Positions 47,801 through 59,105 of a stretch of 64,000 nt of DNA are shown piece after piece. The notes beneath the pieces were generated by a model that was given only the letters and a program-made list of their open reading frames with translations, searched no databases and had not been told where the DNA came from. The DNA is from Mugil cephalus. Lineage: Eukaryota; Chordata; Actinopteri; Mugiliformes; Mugilidae. Every line of letters starts with the position of its first letter. Positions within the stretch are counted from its first letter, which is position 1. The position numbers and the translations under genes were made by a program. The stretch spans positions 25,237,045 through 25,301,044 of the forward strand of contig NC_061784.1 in NCBI RefSeq assembly GCF_022458985.1, read 5' to 3'.

Positions 47801-50800
47801 ACTCTAGTCTATTCTAGTCCCTGTCCCTTGTCTCCTGTCTCCTGTCTCCTGTCCTCTGTCCTCTGTCCCCTGTTTCCTGTCAGAGCAGGACAGAGGACAG
47901 AGGACAGGAGACAGAGGACAGGAGTTGCTATAGATGTTTTATTCAGAGGTCGTTTAGAGACAGAGAGACTAAAGTACTTGTCCCCCTGTCCCCCTGTCTG
48001 TCCAGGTATGTCTTTGCGTCCACCCTGTATGAGTGTGGGGACCTGACGGACACGGAGTGGAGTGTCTACCAGGACTATCACAGCTGGCTCCTGGACCAGT
48101 TTGAACCAGACCTCAGCCTGGACGCCATCATCTACCTGAGAGCCCCCCCCCAGGTAAGACCAGGCCAGATACCAGGCCAGACCAGACCAGATACCAGATA
48201 CCAGACCAGACACCAGACCAGATACCAGACCAGACACCAGACCAGATACCAGATACCAGATACCAGATACCAGACCAGATACCAGGCCAGACCAGGCCAG
48301 ATACCAGGCCAGATACCAGGCCAGATACTAGACCAGATACCAGGCCAGATACCAGGCCAGATACCAGATACCAGGCCAGATACCAGGCCAGATACCAGGC
48401 CAGATACCAGGCCAGATACCAGATACCAGATACCAGGCCAGATACCAGATACCAGATACTAGACCAGATACCAGGCCAGATACCAGGCCAGATACCAGGC
48501 CAGATACCAGGCCAGATACCAGGCCAGATACCAGACCAGACACCAGACCAGACACCAGATACCAGACCAGATACCAGACCAGATACCAGGCCAGATACCA
48601 GACCAGATACCAGGCCAGACCAGACCAGATACCAGGCCAGATACCAGACCAGATACCAGGCCAGATACCAGGCCAGATACCAGGCCAGGTGATCTAACCC
48701 TAAAACCATCATTAACCCTTTAAACTGACTGGTTCCATCAGAAACGTTGAGTTCTGGGTGAGTTTGGTTCCACTGATCCACTGATGAGGTCGTGTTTCTA
48801 TTAAAGACACGTTGTTCTGTTGCTTCGTGTCTTTATAAAGACAGAACATCTAAAGTTCTTCAGAGACTAAAACGTCTAAAACAAGGAACCTAAAGAAGAT
48901 CCAGGTTCTCAGCCATGAAGGACCAGCTGCCTCCAGATCAGCAGGAAGTTTCAGATTCATCCTTCATCAGCTGGATCCACTCTGCAGAAATACAGACAAA
49001 CCAACATCTGGGCGTCCAAGGGTTTCTACAGCAACCAATGACCTCATCCTGATCCACATGTGCAGGGAACCAGCCAATGACATCACAGGAGCTCCAGCAG
49101 CAGTGGTCAAACCAAACTGGTGTCCAGTGTTCCAGCCTCACTGTACGTGGTGGACGTTTAGATCATGGCTTAAGGTCCTACAAGGCTGTGAAGAAGCCCC
49201 TGATCAATGAAAGACAGAGCTTAGACCCAAGAACACAAGGACTGGACAGTCAGGACCTGGAGGAAGATTCTGTGGTCAGATGAGTCCAGTTTCCAGCTTT
49301 ATCTTCCTCCTGCTAATGTTCTGCTACGCAGAAGGCCAGGCCAAGCATCATCTCCAGCATGGACAGCAGCTACTGTCAGACATGGTGGAGGCAGCATCAG
49401 GCTTTGATGCATGATGCTGCTGGTGTTGCTCATCTCACTGTCTGTCATCACACATTCAGCTCGTTCTCCAAACCCACATGGTCCCTTCTGCACGTGCTCT
49501 GTTGTGTCCAGGTCCAAACTGGATGTTTCTACCAGATAAAGCCCCTTGACTCACATCCAGGACCAGTAGAACCAGGCTGCAGGAGCACAGGATCCAGGAC
49601 CAGTAGAACCTGATCCAGGATCCAGGACCAGTAGAACCTTGCTGCAGGAGCACAGGGTCCAGGACCAGTAGAACCAGGCTGCAGGAGCACAGGATCCAGG
49701 ACCAGTAGAACCTGATCCAGGATCCAGGACCAGTAGAACCTTGCTGCAGGAGCACAGGGTCCAGGACCAGCAGAACCTGCTGCCAACAATGTTGAGAACT
49801 GACACATTGAAACTGTCAAGAATTTAGTTTTGTTAGTTTTCGTTGTAAATAATTAACAGAATAAATATAATTTGTATTTGTGTCTAATGCAGCCGCAGCT
49901 TTAAAACGAAAAAAATACTTTTACACAAATATTTCAGGATAATATTTGAGACTGGGCCAAATTTTAAGGGCGTCTTTAAAACCGTTTGTCAGTGTTTAAA
50001 GCAGATGAACACATGAATGGTGGAATTAACGGGTTCATCCTGGTCTGAATGGGTGAACGGGTCTTTGCTCCCTAACATCTGTCCACACTTTGATTCATTA
50101 AACGTCTTCAGGACGAGACAAGAGACAAGAGACAAAGACCAGAGTCTGTCATCGCTGTTGTTGTCGTGGTAACCTGTGTGTAGCCGAGGGGGGGCGAGAC
50201 CAAAAACCAGTCTGGGACCAGATGACTGGGCTAAAAACATGTGGTCTGAACCAGACTCAAGGCCAGGCCAGCGCTGCCTTCAAGTCCCCCTGTTTCTCTG
50301 TATATTCCAGCGCTGCCTTCAAGTCCCCCTGTTTCTCTGTATATTCCAGCGCTGCCTTCATGTCCTCCTGTTTCTCTGTATATTCCAGCGCTGCCTTCAA
50401 GTCCCCCTGTTTCTCTGTATATTCCAGCGCTGCCTTCATGTCCCCCTGTTTCTCTGTATATTCCAGCGCTGTATGCAGCGGCTGCTCCATCGAGGTCGTG
50501 AGGAGGAGCAGATGATTCCTCTCGAGTATCTGGATCAACTTCACTCCAAACACGAGTCCTGGTTGTACGACCGGAGCCTGAGGTCAGTGAAGGTGACGCC
50601 ACTGAGCGTGCTCACTGGAGACGGGTGATATGATGAAAACCCTGATATAAACATGGTGACTCTGAGGGGACAGCTTTATCCGGGGGACAGGTTGTCCAGT
50701 AGGGGGACAGGTTGTCCAGTAGGGGGACTGTCCCCAGGGACGGGGTTAGTCTGGTCCTCTGATCCATAACGAGGACGTTGGATACGTGGTTTATCACATC

Positions 50801-51135
50801 CGTAAGACTAACTGAGCGCGCTCACACCGTTTTTACTGAGCCAGGTGGTGGTGGTGGGTTCAGGGTGACGTGTTAATCAGAACTTCCTGTGTCTCAGGCT
50901 GGACTTCGAGTACCTGAACAAACTTCCTGTTCTGGTCCTGGACGTCGAGGACGACTTCAAGAACGATCTGATCAAACAAGAAGTCCTCGTCACCAAGGTG
51001 ACCGAGCTTTTATTTATTCCGTTATTTACTCATTTTAACACCTATGATGGTTTTTTATTCATGTGTTTATTTGTTTGTTTGCAGGTGCGAGAGTTTCTGG
51101 ACACGTTGTCAAGTTTCTCCAGAGACTCTTTGTAA
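44816..51135 (+). CDS. dck: Deoxycytidine kinase
   Basis: Exons 44816-44897, 45823-45941, 46139-46222, 46327-46436, 48006-48153, 50467-50582, 50898-50997, 51085-51135 give 269 aa (human 260). The enzyme phosphorylates deoxycytidine and purine deoxynucleosides in the salvage pathway. Motifs: N-terminal MATPPKR as in human DCK, P-loop IEGNIAAGKST spanning exons 1-2, [32 protein letters not shown], the ERS motif in YERSVYSDR, the lid arginines in [15 protein letters not shown], and KHESWLYDR. Intron 4 is 1.6 kb of short repeats and intron 5 is 2.3 kb, ending in five copies of the exon 6 acceptor. Divergent from pfdn1. Confidence 0.95.
45755..45805 (-). mobile_element. LINE 3'-tail remnant
   Basis: 'aatactttattaatcccaag' followed by gggaagtt is the common minus-strand 3' end of fish Rex1-type elements; only about 50 bp remain, just before dck exon 2. 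Confidence 0.5.
46455..47822. repeat. Long ctactctagt-type satellite in dck intron 4
   Basis: About 1.35 kb built from 5-bp words 'tctac', 'tctag', 'tctaa' in changing order. No ORF or other feature was recognised in it. Confidence 0.95.
47829..47930. repeat. Pyrimidine/purine inverted repeat
   Basis: Left arm (about 47836-47868) of ctcctgtctcctgtcctctg words is mirrored by right arm (about 47889-47924) of gacagaggacagaggacagg words, separated by ~20 bp. The transcript could form a long hairpin about 80 bp before dck exon 5. Confidence 0.8.
48155..48690. repeat. Minisatellite 'ccaggccagatac'
   Basis: About 530 bp of 8- and 13-bp units (ccagatac, ccaggccagata, ccagaccagata) starting right after the dck exon 5 donor. 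The minus strand is open ([10 protein letters not shown] repeats) but is a repeat artefact. Confidence 0.95.
48890..49500 (+). mobile_element. Tc1-like transposase relic in dck intron 5
   Basis: Frames with stops read [14 protein letters not shown], then [20 protein letters not shown] and [12 protein letters not shown], matching the middle of Tc1-type DDE transposases (family: KVLWSDESKFQLF...VRRRPGE...VKHGGGSVMVWGCF). Frameshifts and stops make it inactive. Confidence 0.75.
49545..49785. repeat. Minisatellite 'ggaccagtagaacc'
   Basis: Two ~110-bp higher-order copies made of 'aggatccaggaccagtagaa' and 'ctgcaggagcacag' words. Confidence 0.9.
50000..50135. repeat. Dispersed repeat copy (partner of 9650-9795)
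   Basis: Near-identical to 9650-9795, same strand, about 40 kb apart; contains 'gaatgggtgaacgggtcttt'. Probably a piece of an interspersed element; family not recognised. Confidence 0.8.
50272..50466 (+). repeat. dck: Five tandem 39-bp copies of the dck exon 6 splice acceptor
   Basis: Units 50272-50310, 50311-50349, 50350-50388, 50389-50427 and 50428-50466 each begin cgctg and end 'tgtttctctgtatattccag'. The true exon 6 begins at 50467 with the same cgctg. Each unit therefore carries its own acceptor, and each is 13 open codons in the exon's frame ([13 protein letters not shown] and close variants). Confidence 0.93.
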
Positions 51136-51204
51136 ATAATCTTTAAATGAATCTTCAGTTTTTTACTCATTTTAGTTTTTAATATTTTTGTACTAAAATG
51201 TTCT

Positions 51205-51287
51205 AGTGTGTGTGTGTGTGCGCGTGTGTGTGTGTGTGCGCGCGTGTGTTTGTGTGTGCGCGTGTGTGTGTTTGTGTGTGTGCGTGT

Positions 51288-51325
<38 letters not shown>

Positions 51326-51372
51326 GTGTGTGTGTGTGTTTGTGTGTGTGCGTGTGTGTGTTTGTGTGTTCA
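51205..51372. repeat. dck: (TG)n with cg/tt interruptions in dck 3' UTR
   Basis: About 165 bp of tgtgtgtgcgcgtg repeats between the dck stop (51135) and its poly(A) signal, so it would be transcribed. Confidence 0.9.
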
Positions 51373-51387
51373 TGTTCTTTGTGGATA

Positions 51388-51393
51388 AATAAA
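51388..51393 (+). promoter_or_regulatory. dck: Polyadenylation signal of dck
   Basis: AATAAA 253 bp after the dck stop, just after the (TG)n tract. Confidence 0.8.
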
Positions 51394-53203
51394 ATGAGAA
51401 TGAAAATTCAACCGAGTTTTTCTTTTAAAGTCGACAAAATGAGTTAACACACTGCTAACACGCTAACACGCTGCTAACACACTGCTAACACGCTAACACA
51501 CTGCTAACATGCTAACACGCTAACAGCAGCAGAGACAATGATTCAGTTTTCTGTTAACGTTCAACTGGGAAACATTTGAACCGTGACCATGTAGAAACTC
51601 AAGGACAAGACAAACCCACTAATGACTGATGTCTTCACCACCCAGAGGACAACAATGTCCTCTCCACCCGGAGGACACCTGGGCCTTCCTGTGAACTCTG
51701 ACTAAACTCGTCCTCATCTTCCTCGTCGTCCTGGTTGCTGATGTCTGATGTGGTCCTGCAGCGCTGCCACGTGATTGGCTGATGGTCTCGTGAGGTCATG
51801 GGGTCGTGTCTCAGCTGCGTCTGAAACCTGTTGAGACGTTTGTTGACTGAGACGCAGTCGGACAAATTCCAGGACAGAGAAACTCAGCAAGGAGCGAAGA
51901 CACAAAAACAAACAGGACCAAACTCTGAGGGAGGGGGTCAATTAATGAATGAATGAATTTAAACATGAGAGTTTCTGTGCGATCAGTAAAAACCTGTAGA
52001 TTCATGATGATTGTCCTTCCTCTCCAGGCTGAGAGGGGGCGGGGCTAGTGGGGGGGGGCGTAACAAACATTAACTGAAAAACAAACAATCACAAAGTTGA
52101 GAAAACTCAGCTGGTTCAGTTATTTACAAGTGAACAATAAGACGAGGGTCAGGGTCTCTTCTACAGTCACTCATTAACGTCCACACTCGTCCTCCCGTCC
52201 TCCTGTCCTCTCACTCCTCCTTCAGACTTCAGACTGTGAGTACGTTTCCACCGACACAGAAAAGCCTCTTTCTGTTTTCACTTAGACTCGGTAATCTTTT
52301 AAGAACTCTCACCAGACTCCATGCAAATATTTCAGCATTTTAGAGGCAACTGCAGCAGCCACGTCTGGAAAGTTTGGAGGAAAGTTTGGAGCGTTAGGGG
52401 CTGGAGGGTCTAGGGTCTGGAGGGTCTGGAGGGTCTGGAGGGTCCGGAGTGTCTGGAGGGTCTGTAGGGTCTGGAGGGTCTGGAGGGTCTGGAGGGTCTA
52501 GGGGCTGGAGGGTCTAGGGGCTGGAGGGTCTGGAGGGTCCGGAGTGTCTGGAGGGTCTGTAGGGTCTGGAGGGTCTGGAGCGTTAGGGGTCTGGAGGGTG
52601 TTAGGGGTCTGGGTTCTGGAGCGTTAGGGGTCTGGAGGGTCTGTAGGGTCTGTAGGGTCTGGAGGGTCTGGAGGGTCTGGAGGGTGTTAGGGGTCTGGAG
52701 GGTCTGGGGGGTCTGGAGCGTTAGGGGTCTGGAGGGTCTGGAGGGTCTGGAGGGTTTGGAGGGTCTGGAGGGTGTTAGGGGTCTGGAGGGTCTGGGGGGT
52801 CTGGAGCGTTAGGGGTCTGGAGGGTCTGGAGCGTTAGGGGTCTGGGGTCTGGAGCGTTAGGGGTCTGGAGGGTCTGGGGTCTGGAGGGTCTGGAGTGTCT
52901 GGAGGGTCTGGAGTGTCTGGAGGGTCTGGGAGGTCTGGAGTGTTAGGGGTCTGGAGCGTTAGGGGTCTGGAGGGTCTGGGGTCTGGAGCGTTAGGGGTCT
53001 GGAGGGTCTAGGGTCTGGGGGGTCTGGGGTCTGGAGCGTTAGGGGTCTGGAGGGTCTGGGGTCTGTAGGACCTGTAGCAGTTGTGACCTTTGGCTTTTAA
53101 TGTGTTCATTAGTTTTACTTGTTTCGTTTTCAGGGTGTTTTATTTTTCAGGGTTTGGACGTGAGGATCTGTTGTTGTTGTTGTTGTTGTTGTTGTTGGAG
53201 AAA
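51394..53203. other. Spacer between dck and the SLC22 gene
   Basis: Contains a 'cacgctaacacgctgctaa' short repeat (51450-51530), unique sequence with no supported exon (51530-52370), and the minisatellite at 52380-53075. The SLC22 5' UTR occupies the right edge, including a (ttg)8 tract at 53170-53197. Confidence 0.6.
52380..53075. repeat. G-rich minisatellite 'ggtctggagggtctggag'
   Basis: About 700 bp of gggtctgga units with 'gcgttagggg' variants, ending about 130 bp before the SLC22 start codon. Frequent GGG runs on the plus strand give G-quadruplex potential. Confidence 0.95.
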
Positions 53204-56200
53204 ATGGGATTCGCCGACCTACTGGAGGAGGTGAGACAGTCTGGACTGGTTATTCTGGTTCAGGTGTGTGTGGTCCAGGTGTGTGTGATCCAGGTGTGTG
53301 TGATCCAGGTGTGTTGTTCAGGTGTGTGTGATCCAGGTGTGTGGGATCCAGGTGTGTTGTTCAGGTGTGTGCTTTCATGTACTTTCTGTCCTCCAGGTGG
53401 GGGGGTTCGGCAGGTACCAGTGGCTCCATGTGACTCTGATCAGTTTACCTGGTTTGATGATGGCGAGTCAGAACCTGTTGAACAACTTTGTCTCAGGGAT
53501 TCCCGTCCACCACTGCAGCCTCCCGGCCAATCACAGCCTGCGCAACCTGTCGTATCACTACCAGGTACCTGAACCACGAACTGTACTCTGATTGGCTCTG
53601 ATTGGTTCTGATTGGTTCTGATTGGTTCTGATTGGTTCTGATTGGTTCTGATTGGCACTAATTGGTTCTGATTGGTTCTGATTGGTCCTGATTGGTTCTG
53701 ATTGGCTCTGATTGGTTCTTATTGGTCCTGATTGGTTCTGATTGGTGCTGATTGGTTCTGATTGGTTCTGATTGGTTCTGATTGGCTCTGATTGACTCTG
53801 ATTGGTCCTGATTGGTTCTGATTGGCTCTGATTGGCTCTGATTGGTTCTGATTGGCTCTGATTGGCTCTGATTGGTTCTTATTGGTCCTGATTGGTTCTG
53901 ATTGGTTCCGTATGGATCAATGTGACTGGTTGTTTCAGATGGATGAGAACCAGCTGCTGAAAGCTTTCATCCCTCCGGATGTTTCTGGAAATCGACTCGA
54001 CCGCTGCAGGAGGTAAAAATAAACATTTCCTTCCGGTGACATAATTTCTTGCCCAGATATGTTGTGATTAACTTCCTGTGACATCACTTCCTGCCTAGGT
54101 ATGTTGAACCTCAGTGGCAGCTGTTAGCAGCTAACAGTTCAGCTAATGTTAGCCACCTCCAGACTGAAAGCTGTGTGGACGGATGGACGTTTGACAGCTC
54201 AGAGTTTACTGCCACTACCGTTTCCGAGGTAACAACGAAGGCACCGATATCAGCTGATCAATAAACTGATGCTTGATGTAGTGATGTCCCCCTGCCTGTC
54301 CCTCTGTCTGTCCTTCTCTCTGTCCTCATGTCCCCCTGTCAGTGGAGTCTGGTCTGTTCCCTACGTCCTCTTAAACAGATGATCCAAACCATCTATATGG
54401 GAGGAGTTTTGGCTGGAGCCATTATCTATGGTGGCCTGTCAGACAGGTAGAACTACTCACCTGCTCAAAGCTGCTCTTCGTACCTGTGCATCGTCCACTT
54501 GTCCAACAGCCCACTCTGTCTCTGTCTCTGTCTCTGTCTCTGTCTCTGTCTCTGTCTTTGTCTCTGTCTCTGTCTCTGTCTCTGTCTCTGGTTTCTGTCT
54601 CTGTCTTTCAGGTTTGGGAGACGGTCTGTGCTTATTTGGTCTTACCTGCAACTGGGTGTGCTTGGCTGTAGCTCCGCCCTCTCCCCTTCATATTCAGCTT
54701 ACTGCATTTTTAGGTTTCTGAGTGGGATGGCGGTTTCTGGAGTCATCCTCAACGGAGTCTCACTGAGTACCTGTCCACTTCTTTATATGTCTACCTGTCT
54801 GAGTGTCTGACTGTCTTCCTGTCTTCCTGTCTTCCTGTCTAACTGTCTACCTGTCTACCTGTCTAACTGTCTACCTGTCTGTCATCAGAGGTGGAGTGGA
54901 TCCCTACTAAAACCAGGACATTAGTGGGCACGCTCACTTCCTTCTTCTTCACTTTCGGTCAGATGATCCTGGCGGGGCTTGCCTATTGGCTGAGAGACTG
55001 GAGGAAGCTGCAGGTGGTCGTCTGTGCTCCTCAATTCCTGTTCTTCGCCTACAGCTGGTCAGTGAATCTCTCTGCTCTCTGATTGGTCAGGTGGCTCTAG
55101 TCTCTCTGATTGGTCAGGTGGCTCTAGTCTCTCTGATTGGTCAGGTGGCTCTAGTCTCTCTGCTCTCTGATTGGTCAGGTGGTACTCGGAGTCAGCTCGT
55201 TGGCTGGTTCTGAATCGTCAGCCTGAGAAAGCCTTGAAGAGTCTTCATCGAGTTGCCCGAATTAATGGAAAACCAGAGATGATCAACAAGTTGACATTGG
55301 AGGTAAGTTTTGTGTCACATATGTAAAGCTGTATTCTGTCCAATCACAAGCTCACCTCAGTGCTATGTGACTTCAGGTGCTCCACTCTCATATGCATAAA
55401 GAGATTGAGTCGAGTCGTGAGTCGTTCACAGCCTTCGACCTGCTGAGGACCAGAGGGATGAGACGAATCTCCATCTGTCTGGTTGCCGTCTGGTCAGAAA
55501 TACAGAAATGATTATTTATTGATTTGCTTTGTCTCTACCTGTGTTCACCTGTCTCACCACCTGTCTACAGGTTTGCCACCAGTTTTGCTTATTATGGTTT
55601 GGCCATGGATCTGCAGAAGTTTGGGGTAAGTCGTCCTCTGCGCTGGAGTCACTGTTATTTTCCTAATGCTAATAACACCGTCTGTGGTGTAAGGGACCCA
55701 CTCAGGACCCACTGAGTGCACCCACCGTTCATTGCAACTGTGCATGTGACAAATAAAATCTTAGATTAGCTTGAGTGATGTTTTGAGTTCGTGGACCACT
55801 AACGTCATCTATCCACCTCTTAGACTCTAACACATTTAATGGAGCTTTTCATTTGTAATCTGATTACTGTATATAGGAACCAACTGTATTGTGATGACTT
55901 GCCTTGCATCTTTATTCCTCCTGGTGTAAACTAAGCTCCTGTTGACGGACTTAATGAGATGCCATCCTGTGCTTGGTTGTTCCAGGTGAGTATTTACCGG
56001 ATGCAGATCATCTTTGGAGCCGTAGATATTCCGGCCAAGCTGTTTGCTCTGGGAATGCTCAGTTACCTGGGGAGGCGCTTCTCTCAGGTGTTCTGTCTCC
56101 TCATGTCGGCCGTTATCATCTTTGCCAACATCCTCGTCCCTACAGGTAATTTTTTTTCTCTAATGACATTTTATTCTAATCTGATCTGATTCTCTAATCT

Positions 56201-57290
56201 CGAGGCAAAGACAGTAGTCAGCAACTAAAAATACTAACAATCCAGAAACCTGGGAAACAGATCACGAGGAGTAAATAGGCTACGCTTGACACAGAGAGGA
56301 GGAACAATAATGAAACTAAACAATAATGAGACCGGTGGATCTAATGAGGGCAGTCAATCACAGCTGGAGGAAAACTCAGCGACAGGAAGTGAAGAGGGAG
56401 GAAAGGTACATTTTCACAAAAAAACAGGAAGCATGAAACATGAATGAAAGAGAAACAAAAAGACACAACCTCAGGAGGAATGACAAGATGATGTTACAGC
56501 AGCATCATAGTCGTTTTGGTTCTGGTCTAACCTGACCTGGTATAATCTGGTCTATCTGGTCCTCATAGAGTTGCAGACCGTCAGGACTACGCTGGCCTGT
56601 CTGGGTAAAGCGTTCACATCAGCGTCTTTCACCACCGTCTACCTGTACACCGGAGAGCTGTACCCCACTGTGATCAGGTGAGACCAGGTCCTGGCTCTGA
56701 ACTATCAGATCTGTGGTGTGTTGATCACATGGTGCTGGTTGTCATTTCAGACAGACAGGAATGGGCTTCGTCTCCACCATGGCCAGAGTCGGCAGCATGG
56801 CGGCCCCGGCCGTCCTCATCTTAGACGAGGTGACCACACTGATTCATCTCTATGAAACTCTTATTTATTCTCTTTAGTCATTGATAACAAGGCCATCATT
56901 CATGTCTATATTTCCAGATACTTCCTGCCCTTCCCAGTTTGGTTTATGGGGGGGCAGCAGTACTCGCCGGCTGCTTCGGATTTTTCCTCCCGGAGACCCT
57001 CAACATGCCGCTACCAGACACCATTGAAGACGTGGAGGAGAAATGGTGAGCTAAAGACTAGCACCTAGCTTCATTAGCAGTCTTAGCTTCATTAGCATTC
57101 CTCAGTGTACATTGACCCTAACTCGCTGTTGTAAAGGTCTGGAAGAAGCCCCGCCTCCCAACAGAAAGAGGATGTGTGTCTAAAGGAAGTCTCCACGGAT
57201 GATGTCACGTTACAAGGGGGCGTGGTCTCAAAGGAAGCCATGGCTTTAAAGGAGATAAAGGAAGAAGGGGCCGGCCTCAATGCTCTCTGA
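53204..57290 (+). CDS. slc22a6: Organic anion transporter, SLC22 family (OAT1/SLC22A6-like)
   Basis: Exons 53204-53230, 53397-53564, 53939-54012, 54100-54238, 54343-54446, 54612-54766, 54899-55057, 55179-55302, 55377-55492, 55571-55625, 55985-56145, 56569-56677, 56751-56829, 56918-57045, 57137-57290 give 583 aa. A 12-TM major-facilitator protein of the plasma membrane that exchanges organic anions for dicarboxylates. Visible: N-terminus [17 protein letters not shown]; large extracellular loop with cysteines and N-glycosylation sites (NHS, NLS, NSS); MFS loop [56 protein letters not shown]; and [17 protein letters not shown], all closest to the SLC22A6/A8 group from memory. The hydrophilic tail (about 45 aa) varies in this family. 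The separate 27-nt first coding exon is unusual. Exact orthology within the OAT group is uncertain. Confidence 0.88.
53248..53365. repeat. Minisatellite 'caggtgtgtgtgatc' in SLC22 intron 1
   Basis: About seven ~15-bp units in a 166-bp intron. Every unit contains cag/gtgtg, so each carries both an acceptor-like AG and a donor-like GT. Confidence 0.85.
53581..53915. repeat. 10-bp array of CCAAT-type (NF-Y) sites in SLC22 intron 2
   Basis: Around 30 copies of 'tctgattggt' (variants ctctgattgg, tcctgattgg). On the minus strand each reads accaatcaga, which matches the NF-Y consensus RRCCAATCAG. The 10-bp period places all sites on nearly the same DNA face. Confidence 0.93.
54512..54611. repeat. 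(tctgtc)n tract forming the acceptor of SLC22 exon 6
   Basis: About 15 copies of the 6-bp word 'tctgtc' run into 'tctgtctttcag', so the polypyrimidine tract is a microsatellite. Confidence 0.85.
55075..55178. repeat. 27-bp repeat duplicating the SLC22 exon 8 acceptor
   Basis: The 121-bp intron consists of copies containing 'ctctgattggtcaggtgg'; the last 'ggtcag' is the true acceptor. Upstream copies lead into ctctag, an in-frame stop. Confidence 0.85.
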
Positions 57291-57372
57291 CCAATCAGGA
57301 GTGTCAGTGAAAAGTTTTTCCTGTTACAGAAAATTTATTATTCATAGAAAATATTTAAAATCAGTCAAAATC

Positions 57373-57378
57373 AATAAA
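57373..57378 (+). promoter_or_regulatory. Polyadenylation signal of the SLC22 gene
   Basis: AATAAA 83 bp after the stop codon. Confidence 0.7.
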
Positions 57379-57889
57379 AATGTGATTGATTGATCAGAAA
57401 TGAACAAAGATGTAAATCAGGTTAAATCAGTAACCAATGACCAAAGTGACTGGAACCAATGAAATTAACTGACCTCAGGTTTTTGTAGGAACCATTTTGA
57501 CAATGTGAGGAAAAAACTCAAAGTGTTGTCATGAATTAAAACCCTGATTTACTCTGAGTCGTCTCCTTTTGACCTCGTCGACATCTGCACAACTTTAATC
57601 CTTCATCTCATTTAGACCGGGTCTCTGGAAACAGTGAGATAATGATCACATATATCAGGTATTTATTTAGTCTTTATTTAACCAGGAAAGGTCTCACTGA
57701 GGGACGGCACAACAGCTTGGTGGTTAGCACTTGCTTGAGTTTTCTCCAGGTACTCTGGCTTCCTCCCACCTCCAGAGACATGTTCGTTAGACTGATTGGA
57801 GACTTTACATTGACCCCAGGTGTGAGGGAATGTGAATGGTTGTTTGTCTCTGTGTTAGTCCTGAGACAGACTGGAGACCTCAATTCAAT

Positions 57890-59105
57890 TGAATTCATTT
57901 CAGTTTTATTTATATAGCACCAATAACAACACAAAACGTCTCAAGACGCTTCACAAAAAACAGCCTGAAACCTCCAGAGCAGCCTGAGGGAAAAACTCCC
58001 TTTAACATGAAGAAACCTGGAGCAGAACCAGCTCATATGGAGGAACCATCTGCTGAAGACCAGCCGGGTAGAACCAGAGAAGAGAGAGAAGAAGAACAGG
58101 AGAAACTAGATAAACTAACTTCTGTCATAGATACAAACATCAAGCTGAAGGAAACATGTAGGATCCAGTAATATAACACATAGCTGATGATCTGTGACAG
58201 TTTGTGAGTATAACAGGAATCATGGGCAGGTTGGTGAATAGTTCATCTAGGTAGGAGTGGACACCTGGAGGAGGACATGAAGACTGGGACAGATGTAGTT
58301 TATGGAGCTCCACAGGTCTGATACACAGACTCCAGACCATGAAGACTGGGCTGGTTGATGAGGCCAGGCAGCAGATGTAGCTTAGAACTCCACAGGTCAG
58401 ATATTCAGCCTCCAGACCAGAGACCCTCACAAGAAGATGGAGGGGAGAGAGGGAGACACAGTGGTTAGTGAATTATAAGAGATAGAAAATAAAATGATAA
58501 GATATTAGAGGACAAAGAGGAGAGGACATGTCCTCAGTGCATCGTCCCCCTGCAGCCTGGACCTATAGCAGCATAACTAAGGGATGGTTAAGTCCAGCTC
58601 TAACTATAAGCTTTGTCTGAAAGGAAAGTCTTAGTCCTGACCTTAAACGTAGAGACTGTGTCTGCCTCCAGAACCCAAACTGGGAGCTGGTTCCACAGCA
58701 GAGGAGCCTGATAGCTGAAGGTTCTACCTCCCATTCTACTTTTAGAACCTCTAGGAACCACAAGCAGACCTGCACTTAGAGATGGTAGTGATCTGTGACA
58801 GTATGGTTCTATGAGGTCTTTCAGATATGATGGAGAAATAATCCAGCCTGGAAGACACAAATGCATGAAGTAGTTTTTCCGCATCACTCTGAGAAAGGAT
58901 GTTCCTGATGTTGATGATATTACGAAGGTGAAAGAAAGCAGTCCTGGTCACCTGCTTTATGTGAGAATTAAAGGACATATCCTGGTCAAATATAACACCA
59001 AGGTTTTTCACAGTAGTACTGGAGGCCAAGGTAACGCCATCCAACAAAACCAGGTGATTAGATAATGAATCAACCTGTCCTGGGTGGACCCCCCCTCTCA
59101 TCCAG
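57890..59105 (-). mobile_element. LINE 3' fragment (L2/Maui-type)
   Basis: Minus-strand frames read VKNLGVIFDQDMSFNSHIKQ, AEKLLHAFVSSRLDYF and, further on, GRTFSYQAPLLWNQLPVWVL and STFKVRTKTFLSDKAY, the standard C-terminal region of fish L2-like RT proteins. The 3' end is the plus-strand 'cagttttatttatatagcac' next to an attcaattgaattc tail. It is 5'-truncated and carries stops. Confidence 0.75.

Noticed and set aside
46455-47822. A possible regulatory array in dck intron 4
   Set aside because: The 5-bp word satellite shows no consistent longer motif or known binding site.
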